DNA from: CAYJBH01 sp964370825 | GTDB lineage: Bacteria; Bacillota; Clostridia; Oscillospirales; Ruminococcaceae | Reading direction: 5' to 3' | NCBI GenBank assembly: GCA_964370825.1 | Contig: CAYJKY010000040.1 | Coordinates: forward strand, 1-26,984 | Length of the DNA stretch: 26,984 nt | Shown: piece after piece, positions 15,382 to 23,900 of the stretch | Numbering within the stretch: position 1 is the stretch's first letter | Layout: the number at the start of each line of letters is the position of its first letter | Translations under genes and position numbers: made by a program | The notes under the pieces: generated by a model | The model's input: the letters and a program-made list of their open reading frames with translations, nothing else | Told to the model about the DNA's origin: nothing | Database searches by the model: none

Positions 15382-16077
15382 ATGAATAAATCAAAGCAAA
15401 ACGCTCAGCTTATAATTGTGTTATTTGCGGTATTAATTTTTGTGGTGCTGTACTTTGTTGTTCGCAACCCGATGATAGCCGAAATTGAGATTATGGAGAG
15501 CGAGCTTACAACCCTTCGCCCGGAACTCGAGATACTGGAAACCCACAACGCACAGTTACCTACATATCAGCAAAAAATCGATGATGTTAGCCTCTATTCC
15601 GCCGAGTATCTGGGAACTTTCCCCGGTGGAGTCAAGGAGGAGGACATGCTCGTATGGTTTATGAACATGGAGGATACCCTCGATTATAACTTCTACGATA
15701 TAGGTTTTTCCCCTGCCTCAATGTTTTCCCAGTTTAGAGGGATTGTTGCCACCGAGGGAACCTCCGGCTTTAAAGACATTACAGCCTACAAGACCTCGGC
15801 TACCATCAGTGCATTTATGAGCTATCAGCAGGTTAAAAATGCACTTACTCACACCTATTCCGATGAAAGAAAATCGGCGGTAGACACACTTTCGGTAACC
15901 TATGATTCCACCCTCGGTGAACTTTCCGTAGGAATGACGGTATCCAAATACTACCTAGAGTTTGAGGGTTCACAGTATGTTCAAACACCAATGCCACAGG
16001 TAAGCACCGGCGTGAACAACCTGTTCGGAACCACAGCCCCCGCCCCGGTAGTGGATGACACCGAGGATGATGAGTAA
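15382..16077 (+). CDS. pilO: PilO-like pilus alignment protein
   Basis: 231 residues. A short basic N-terminus is followed by one membrane segment (about 10-28, LIIVLFAVLIFVVLYFVV), a heptad-rich coiled coil (IAEIEIMESELTTLRPELEILETHN, about 32-58) and a folded domain, then a Thr/Asp/Glu-rich tail. The layout and the position directly after pilMN identify it as PilO, which dimerises with the PilN domain to form the alignment complex between PilC and the fibre. Sequence similarity to PilO families is low by eye, so the call leans on context. It has a good TAGGAGAA site and follows the repeat. Confidence 0.78.
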   Translation: MNKSKQNAQLIIVLFAVLIFVVLYFVVRNPMIAEIEIMESELTTLRPELEILETHNAQLPTYQQKIDDVSLYSAEYLGTFPGGVKEEDMLVWFMNMEDTLDYNFYDIGFSPASMFSQFRGIVATEGTSGFKDITAYKTSATISAFMSYQQVKNALTHTYSDERKSAVDTLSVTYDSTLGELSVGMTVSKYYLEFEGSQYVQTPMPQVSTGVNNLFGTTAPAPVVDDTEDDE

Positions 16078-16123
16078 CCCCCAACCACAACCCCAAAAAC
16101 ACAAAAACGAAAGGAGGCAATCA

Positions 16124-17503
16124 ATGAACCAACATAACAATAAAGGTTTTACACTGGTAGAGCTGATTATCTCCTTTACCCTACTATCGATAATTGCAAT
16201 ACCTCTTTTCTCTATGTTTATAGTCTCGGCAAGAACGACTGAGAGGGCAAGAGAGATAGGCGACGGAACCATAGCCGCCGAGAACCTGATGGAAGAGTTC
16301 GAGGCGATGGATTTTGAGTCGTGGAATCAAAATCAGACCCTAACACCACCCACACTGACCTCTTTGGGTAGCGGCGGTAATGCCGGTATTAATGTTAATT
16401 TTTTTGAATCTACACCTAATGATATATATGTTGTAACATCGTATCCTCGTACCAACTTTAATTATGAAAACTTTGAGAATATAATGTTCGTCTATAATGA
16501 TATTGCGGTGGGTGAAAACACCTTTGATGCGTTGGTAACCCTTCGACCCGGTGACAGCGACGCATCTGCACCTCCTACCGATTTTCAATATTACCGCATA
16601 AACAGTTTACCTATCGCAAACTTTACCCCCACAAACAATGCCTACAACCAGACAAAGGGATTTAACAATCCGGACGAGGCGGCATGGGAGTTTTTCAGAA
16701 CTGAGCTGTCATCAAGAGGTCTTACCCTCGGTGATAAGTTTAACCCACAGTATAACCCACAGCGAACCATAACTATGGAAATGAGCGAAACCGGTAGCGG
16801 TGCCGATCTTCGTGTTCATGCGACGGTGAAATACGAATACGAGTTTACCATACCCGGTACCACCGATAAGGTGGAGTACGAGACGGCGGCGTTTCGAATT
16901 ACCCCTTCCGACGGCACCGACCCCTCTATAGAAGATGCCGCAACCTTTCATCTGATGTTTTACCCTTGGTACTACGGCAACTCCTCCACCGAAGATTTTA
17001 TAGTGGTGGATGCTGCAATAGACAGCCTCACCAACGTTGTTTTAGTTAAAAAACCGGACACCGACCCGGAGATAGTGGCAAATTTAACAGCACTTGAGAA
17101 TAGCTATGATGCCTCGGTTTATTTAATTCAAAAATTTAGTGAAGACCTGTATATAAAACCGGGCGGCCCATTTTCCACACCTACCGGCATCGAAATCGGT
17201 GGCAACTTAGTCACCAACATAGGGGAGCCCATTGAAGGTTCCGGCGTTATTTCATATCCTACAAACAACATCAACTACTACATCTCCAACGGTTCCGGAA
17301 TATTCACAGATGATGCTCTCGACAGTGAGGACAATCTGGTTATCTCGGAAAGAAAGCATCAAATTTACACATTTTCGGTCGACCTTTATGAAGATAATGT
17401 TGTGAATCGAACCGGTACAGATTCCAATGGCTATGTCACCTACAGCAACAGCTTTTCAACCGCAACTCCGATATACACCTTAGAAAGCTCCAGCTCACAG
17501 TAA
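16124..17503 (+). CDS. Minor pilin, PilV/GspI-like, large
   Basis: 459 residues from the ATG at 16124, six bases after AAAGGAGG; the frame runs back to 16055 inside pilO but lacks a good site there. The leader is MNQHNNKG, with cleavage before FTLVELIISFTLLSIIAIPLFSMF; Glu5 is present. The following ARTTERAREIGDGTIAAENLMEEFEAM is typical of PilV/GspI-type subunits. The head is about 390 residues, two to three times longer than usual, rich in Asn, Thr and Gly. It probably belongs to the initiation or tip complex. No cysteines were noticed. The symbol is withheld because homology was judged only by pattern. Confidence 0.75.
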   Translation: MNQHNNKGFTLVELIISFTLLSIIAIPLFSMFIVSARTTERAREIGDGTIAAENLMEEFEAMDFESWNQNQTLTPPTLTSLGSGGNAGINVNFFESTPNDIYVVTSYPRTNFNYENFENIMFVYNDIAVGENTFDALVTLRPGDSDASAPPTDFQYYRINSLPIANFTPTNNAYNQTKGFNNPDEAAWEFFRTELSSRGLTLGDKFNPQYNPQRTITMEMSETGSGADLRVHATVKYEYEFTIPGTTDKVEYETAAFRITPSDGTDPSIEDAATFHLMFYPWYYGNSSTEDFIVVDAAIDSLTNVVLVKKPDTDPEIVANLTALENSYDASVYLIQKFSEDLYIKPGGPFSTPTGIEIGGNLVTNIGEPIEGSGVISYPTNNINYYISNGSGIFTDDALDSEDNLVISERKHQIYTFSVDLYEDNVVNRTGTDSNGYVTYSNSFSTATPIYTLESSSSQ

Positions 17504-17525
17504 AACCTATATAGGAGAAAAAATC

Positions 17526-19754
17526 TTGTTCTCAAAATTTAAGAAAAGAATAGCCTGTATAAAAAACAACAGAGGTTCCGGCATCGTTTCGGTGTTGGTA
17601 GCCATGTTCTTTTTGACTATTTTGGGAATTACCGTCTCCTTCATGGCATACACCGGAATGCAGATTAAGGTGAACGAACGTCGTGGTGTAACCAATTTCT
17701 ACACCGCGGCACAACTTATGGACGAGATTACCGTCGGCTTCCATGAGGTGGTGACCGAGTCTTTACAGGCAGGATATAAAGATGTTTTGGTAAGTGACGA
17801 TGCCACCTTTAGGTTTGATACGATATTTTTGGATTATGTTGCCGATTGGTCAGAGTCGAATATCCCGGGCTCTCTTTGGGACAGCAATATATCCGACCCG
17901 CTACTATATGAATCCCCCGGTTCGGTGCTAACGCCTTACTATAACTATAACCCTAACATGATAGGCGACTTTTTGGTCAAGGCAGGTGCAGAACCCACCG
18001 AGATATTGCTTAATAATTATAACAGTGCAGGTGATGAAGTTCTTGATACTGCCACAGCCTACGAGAATTACGACATAAAGATAACCACCCCCGCCGCAGG
18101 CAGTAGCTCGGCAGATGCAAACGTCACCATTAAAAGGTTTGCCGGTGATGCTGACGGAATTATCGAGCAGATATCCTTAAACGGAATTAGCCTGACCTAC
18201 ACCAACCCCACAACTAATGTTACCACTACAATTTCCACCGATATTGTTATAACAGTTCCCACCTACAATAAAAATATAAGCACCTACAACATCTCCTCCA
18301 TTCCGGATTACGCCATGATTACGAAAGAGGAATTTGTCAAAACAGGTAATAACGACCTTAACATAGACGGAAGTGTATATGCAGGCGCTGTTGAACTTGG
18401 AACCACAACCTCCACAACTGCGCTTTCTCCCGTGACTACGCTTCAAAATGGTGAGCTTATCACACCCGGTAGCATAACACTTTTTAACGGCAACCATTTC
18501 ACCGTTTCCGAACGAGTTGAGGTCACACCCGGAGTTATCGGCTCCGGCCATGATGAGGGAATACTTTGGGTAGATGACATACTTCTAAACGATGGTGCAC
18601 GGCTCAACCTTAACGGGATAGCCTTTGTAGCCGACGACCTTGAGCTTGCGGGCGAACGTGCCGAGGCTCATATAGACGGATACTACTACGGATTTGGTGT
18701 ACATAACACCGACCCATCACAAAGTAGCTCGGTTATCGCCAACGGTTTTGACACGGTGTTGGATATCTCAGCAGGTAGCAACCTAACAATAGCAGGACAG
18801 TCTTTTGTAACACAGCGAGACGAGACACAGCCCGGAATTATGATGGGCGAATCCCTCTCGGTAAGACCTAATCAGCTTGCATATCTTATTCCTCCGGCGA
18901 ATCTTGGCATTACCTCAAATCCGATTTTGGCGACATCTGAGCCGGCTGTTCCTGATACGGTTTCTGCATATGGTATCAACGACATTGACGTTCAACCATT
19001 TGTTATTCCGTTGAGCTCAGGACAGTGGCTTTATTACTACTTTTACAGCTTTGATACGGTTGCCGATGCAAACACCTATTTCACCGAGTATTTTAACAAC
19101 AACACCCAAGAGATTGCTGAGTATTTAGACCTCTATACCGAACTCTCGGAAATTCCGACAATTGCCTCGGCAAATGGTAACCTGTTAGGACAGGACGATG
19201 ATACAGGAGACTATTATCTGCAATCCTCGCTCACCGACCCGGTAAATAATCTGGTGCGTCAGAGCTATGAGCAACAGTACGCAAATCTCTGTAGAGCCTT
19301 GGTAACTACGGCAACCTTATTTGATAATCCATATGATTATTTGGTAGATAAAACCCAGATAACACCGTTGGTTCCATCAGGAACACGGATGGAATTTAGA
19401 GATGCCGCTACAAATGACATAGTTGCTGTTATTGCTAACGGTGGAACTGTCGATACCAACACATATCCGGATGCAGTGGTAATACTAACGATAGGCGCTG
19501 AAGTAGATGTTAACTCCGATTTCGCGGGGCTCATAATTTCGGAGTACAATATTAATGTTAACGCAGCTCTTGAAATCGACATACAGTCTGACAGCCAGGC
19601 GGTCAACAATGCCTTTAGCTCAACAGTTAATGTAGGTGGAGTTGATTACATATTCGGAGACTTTTTATCCATTGGAAGCACAACTAATCAGATTATTACA
19701 AACTCGTTTGACTCAGCCGAGCTGGTGGGGTATAACAACTGGAAAAAGGGATAA
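17526..19754 (+). CDS. Minor pilin, PilX/GspK-like, with large extracellular domain
   Basis: 742 residues starting at TTG seven bases after AGGAGA. The leader MFSKFKKRIACIKNNRG precedes SGIVSVLVAMFFLTILGITVSFMAYTGM, matching PilX-type subunits. There is no glutamate at position 5, a feature of GspK/PilX-like subunits thought to cap the tip. The long head contains beta-rich stretches such as ITLFNGNHFTVSERVEVTPG and WVDDILLNDGARLNLNGIAF (about residues 316-380), and later ILTIGAEVDVNSDFAGL, suggesting a right-handed beta-helix. It is about three times the length of usual PilX. Located between the PilV-like and FimT-like genes. Confidence 0.72.
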   Translation: MFSKFKKRIACIKNNRGSGIVSVLVAMFFLTILGITVSFMAYTGMQIKVNERRGVTNFYTAAQLMDEITVGFHEVVTESLQAGYKDVLVSDDATFRFDTIFLDYVADWSESNIPGSLWDSNISDPLLYESPGSVLTPYYNYNPNMIGDFLVKAGAEPTEILLNNYNSAGDEVLDTATAYENYDIKITTPAAGSSSADANVTIKRFAGDADGIIEQISLNGISLTYTNPTTNVTTTISTDIVITVPTYNKNISTYNISSIPDYAMITKEEFVKTGNNDLNIDGSVYAGAVELGTTTSTTALSPVTTLQNGELITPGSITLFNGNHFTVSERVEVTPGVIGSGHDEGILWVDDILLNDGARLNLNGIAFVADDLELAGERAEAHIDGYYYGFGVHNTDPSQSSSVIANGFDTVLDISAGSNLTIAGQSFVTQRDETQPGIMMGESLSVRPNQLAYLIPPANLGITSNPILATSEPAVPDTVSAYGINDIDVQPFVIPLSSGQWLYYYFYSFDTVADANTYFTEYFNNNTQEIAEYLDLYTELSEIPTIASANGNLLGQDDDTGDYYLQSSLTDPVNNLVRQSYEQQYANLCRALVTTATLFDNPYDYLVDKTQITPLVPSGTRMEFRDAATNDIVAVIANGGTVDTNTYPDAVVILTIGAEVDVNSDFAGLIISEYNINVNAALEIDIQSDSQAVNNAFSSTVNVGGVDYIFGDFLSIGSTTNQIITNSFDSAELVGYNNWKKG

Positions 19755-19787
19755 TCAAATAATAACTACATGAAGGGAGGTATAATC

Positions 19788-20297
19788 GTGATAAAAAACA
19801 ACAAGGGATATACACTGATAGAGTTAATTATTGCTGTCGCAATAATGTCTTTACTTGCAACAGCGATTGCACTTTCCTTTAACATAGTGTTCGCCACCGG
19901 CACAACCGAGGCAGCAAACGATTTTAATACCTTAGTCTCCTACTGCAAGGTTGCCGCACTCAGCGGCGAAGAGGAGCCTTATGTAGCGTTACTCTACGAT
20001 ACAACCGAGGAGGCATTTTTTGGTGAGGTGTACTTCGGAACATATCAGGCAAAAAGGGAACGGCTTTCGGATCAGCGTATTTTAGTAAGTTACACTCCGC
20101 AGGGTGGTTCTGCAACTGATATAGATGCCTCAAACAGTATTATTACCTTTGGGTTTAATTCCGACGGTGCATTTGACTTTACGGCAGGGACGAATCCGAT
20201 TATTACAGGTGAGATAGACAGCATATCATTTACGGCGGGCGGCACCACAAAAACTTTGGATTTTACCGCCACGACCGGATACATCGAGTTAAATTGA
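19788..20297 (+). CDS. Minor pilin, FimT/GspH-like
   Basis: 169 residues from the GTG at 19788, seven bases after GAAGGGAGG; an in-frame ATG at 19770 sits before that site. The leader MIKNNKG is cleaved before YTLIELIIAVAIMSLLATAIALSFN, with Glu5 present. The head is short and beta-rich (VTFGFNSDGAFDFT type strands, ITFGFNSDG being visible), typical of GspH/FimT. It lies 33 bases after the PilX-like gene and 16 before the next minor pilin, all in one transcript. It likely helps start fibre assembly. Confidence 0.75.
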   Translation: MIKNNKGYTLIELIIAVAIMSLLATAIALSFNIVFATGTTEAANDFNTLVSYCKVAALSGEEEPYVALLYDTTEEAFFGEVYFGTYQAKRERLSDQRILVSYTPQGGSATDIDASNSIITFGFNSDGAFDFTAGTNPIITGEIDSISFTAGGTTKTLDFTATTGYIELN

Positions 20298-20313
20298 CAA
20301 TCAAGGGGGAGAG

Positions 20314-20928
20314 ATGAAGGATAATAAAGGCTTCACCTTGGTTGAAGCGGTAGTAACGGTAGCAATTTTTTCGGTTGTTGCCCTCGGAATTTTAATTATT
20401 GTAAACTCAGGTGCAAACAGCTATGCATCGGTTCAGAATAACGTAAGCCTACAGATTGAATCACAGCTGGTAATGTCACAGGTTCAACAAAATATTTTAA
20501 GCTGCAACGGTGGTCTTTACTGGGACGATGCAAATAAGGTTTTACACGCAATAAGCCTGGTGGAGGACACAGATAACAACGGTATTTATGAGACGAAAAG
20601 TTTAAAATCTTTTTATCTTAACACCGCCGATCGTGAACTTTTTTATGATACTCTTGACGATAATAACTCCAACCTTGAAAACCATCTTACAAGCATTTCG
20701 GGCAACCTTGCAACTGTAGACGATTTAATGAGTGAGGGTGTCGAGGATTTGGATATCACCTTCGACATCGACGCAAACGGTAATGTGCGCTCGGTAACGA
20801 TGGATTTCACCTTTAGAAAAAGAACGCAAGAGTTTACTGTAAGGCAGATAATCGCAACAAGAAATACACCGGCACTTATTCCGGATGCCGTTAGCCTTCA
20901 AACTTTCTTTGATACACTTGACAACTGA
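20314..20928 (+). CDS. Minor pilin, PilW/GspJ-like, with calcium-loop motif
   Basis: 204 residues. The leader MKDNKG precedes FTLVEAVVTVAIFSVVALGILIIV, with Glu5 present. The helix continues SYASVQNNVSLQIESQLVMSQVQQNIL, as in PilW/GspJ subunits. A DTDNNGIYE segment near residue 88 fits a calcium-binding DxDxxGxxE loop, and DIDANGNV occurs later. One cysteine (in LSCNGG) is present. It is preceded by GGGGGAG four bases from the ATG. It is the last minor pilin before the giant secreted protein gene and is separated from it by 42 bases. Confidence 0.78.
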   Translation: MKDNKGFTLVEAVVTVAIFSVVALGILIIVNSGANSYASVQNNVSLQIESQLVMSQVQQNILSCNGGLYWDDANKVLHAISLVEDTDNNGIYETKSLKSFYLNTADRELFYDTLDDNNSNLENHLTSISGNLATVDDLMSEGVEDLDITFDIDANGNVRSVTMDFTFRKRTQEFTVRQIIATRNTPALIPDAVSLQTFFDTLDN

Positions 20929-20970
20929 CACCGTTTTTAATACGGATTATAGATATTTAGATGAGGAATA

Positions 20971-23900
20971 TTGATGAGATCGATTAAAAAACCGCTTTCT
21001 GTGCTTATTGCATCGCTGATGTTTATCGGCTTGTTTAGCGACATATCAAGCGCTTTTGCCGCTATTCATACCCAAACACCTGGAACATATGAGTCGCTGA
21101 CCGGTATCGAGCGTATCAAAACAGCCTCCATCGAAACTAATCCATTTAGCATCTTAGAGATTGTGCCGACTGCCGACAGTGGTAATGGCTATGGCACCGG
21201 AAGCTTTGGCTACTACCTTCCGGGACAGGAACCCATATTTGCAAACTTTGAAACAGATCTTAGGACATTAACCGGTACGACGGCACGTGAAGCATATTTT
21301 GAGACAAGAACCGATCTACTTCGTGACCGAGATATTATCTCGGACCCTGCCGGTGCCGACAATGACACGGTTCTTAGCGACCGAGACTATGACGAGATTG
21401 TTGAAACCTTCTGGAACACAAAACTCATCACCGATGATTACACCGAAATAACCTTAACCACATCCGAAGAAAGGGATTACATTGGTAATTTTTATCAGGT
21501 AGGCACAGGTCCCGACACGACTGAGAATGGTTATTTTAACGCAAGGGGTACGTATGCCCTTGCAGCTACACCAAATGGTGGTACTCATGCTCTTGCCGAC
21601 GCTGATTTTATATCCGATGCCTCATATAACGGCACACATCAATTCTATGCGGTTACATTTGCTACACTTGATAGTCAGGCAGGTTCGCCTCCATATGACA
21701 CAATCGACCCTGTAGACGGATCCGGCGACCCCATTACCCTTTCGGAGTACCTCAGCCGTTTAGACGTTAATGATAGAATTGACACCTTCCCCGAAACTCA
21801 GCTTTATATAGAGGATGCCGCCTTAACCGGTGGATACAGATACATCGGAAACACCAAAGACGATATTCTTCTTGCAGGGTTTAACACTGCGTTTTATGTT
21901 GTGGATACCATAACCCACACACCTTCAACAACCCAATCCGCCGCAACACCTTTTGCCGCCGTTGAGCCTACCTATGAGCCTGCGACCCTCGGCTCAGCCG
22001 AGGCAGACTATGTTGAGGACACCGAGTACATACTCACCCCCTATGGTTCCGGTGACTACTATTTTGTAGAGAGTGCCTCAGGAGCCGAAACCGTAACCTA
22101 CAGCTACAACACGGTGCATGTAAGGGTGCCGTATGTGAATAACAACTGGTTTAACTATGACGTACTAAACGATTTTGATGCCGCCGAAGGACCCTTTGTA
22201 CAGGTGACAACCAGAACACCGTCAGCAATAACCGCCGACGATTGGGCAAGTGCCGAACTAATTGTGCTCTCGGCAGGATTTGACGTTACAGACGGCTCCG
22301 GTTTTGAGGCAGACTATACCGCCGTAAACGACCTCACCGCTGAACAGATAGCCACGCTAAACGGCCTTATAGACGACCCTGCAACCGCAGAGGATATACA
22401 GCTACCTATCATTGTCGATGATAGGTTAAGAACGGTTGACGCTACTAATATCGCCAACCTTGTTGATGGTATCTATAATGCAACACCAAATGTAAACGGT
22501 TTTGTCGAGGAGAATGTCTACTACTTTATCCCAGGTGCACCGAATGCATCAAGCACAAATCTTATAACAAAAAGCTTTAACGTCAACTATACTCCCACTA
22601 CCCTTTACACCGACGCGGCGGGGCCTTATTATGATATTTATGAAGAGATAGATTCCGAAAACTTTTTACGTAATAACGCCGGCACCCCACTGTTGCCGGA
22701 AGTTATCAACATGGCAACCTCTATTCGCTATATCATCAACTTTAGTGACCAGCGCGAGATTTTAAACAAGGCCGAAGTTAACGTTTTACAGCTACAACCG
22801 CTGAGCTTAAGCTTGTATAACGGCAATGTAAACGATCCGGATGTTATAACACCTACATCGGTAAAAAATGACTATCTGCCTACCGATACCATCCTAACAG
22901 CTGCCGACATCACGGTAAACACCATGGGTACACCGGAGTTTATCGGCAAAATCGAGGATATCAACGAAACCTATGATATGCTGTATATAGGCTCTGATAT
23001 AGGATCCGAGACGAATAATGTACACGATATCTATTCAAACGGTTTTAAGAGAATTGGTAACGGTACCGCTAGCACAACCAATTTTAAAGATGATACTATG
23101 GATGGTTTGATATATACTAACATAGGTGATGGAGTAAACTTTGGTTTTTGGTATACCGGTTATTTAGATAGTGATTATAACAGCACAAATAATAATCATA
23201 GGGGTGATACAACTTATGCCGCCAGATATTCCGGTAATGATATAACCCAAAAAAAAGCAGACGAGATTATCGACTTTGCAAACTCCGGTTTTCCTATTGT
23301 TATCAGCGATGAATTAGTCGACAATACAAATGTAAATGCTCACACTCCTGTGGCACTGCCGATTGCAATTGAGGCAGCAAACTTAGGAAACGACCAGTAT
23401 GAATTTAAGCTGACCGATGCTGTTTTAAACAATATTTTCACCAATGAATTAGCGGATTTCAGCTATCAATGGTACCGTAGTGACACCCAAAATGGCACCG
23501 CTACCTCTGTAGATTATGCCACCGGGTTTAACCTAATTACAAACCTTGACGGTTATTATTACTGTGAGGTTACGGTAAAGTATAAGGATTATGAGGACAC
23601 TGCGAGAAGTAATACAATACGACTTGAAGCGTTTAATACAATAAACAACACTACATCCGGTGCAAGCTTTTCAGATGGGCACGGAAATAGTAGTGCCTAT
23701 CACCCGGTGACTGTGACTACAAATAATAGTAATAAAACTGCAACAGTATTCCTGAACTTTGATACAACCGGTGCAACTATTAGATATGAGTGGTTCGAAT
23801 ATACCGGTTCAAATAATTGGAGTGGCGGAAAAGGTTCAACAATATATAGTCCAGGTTTAGATAGAAATGATGAATATTACTGTAGAGTCAGTGTAACTGC

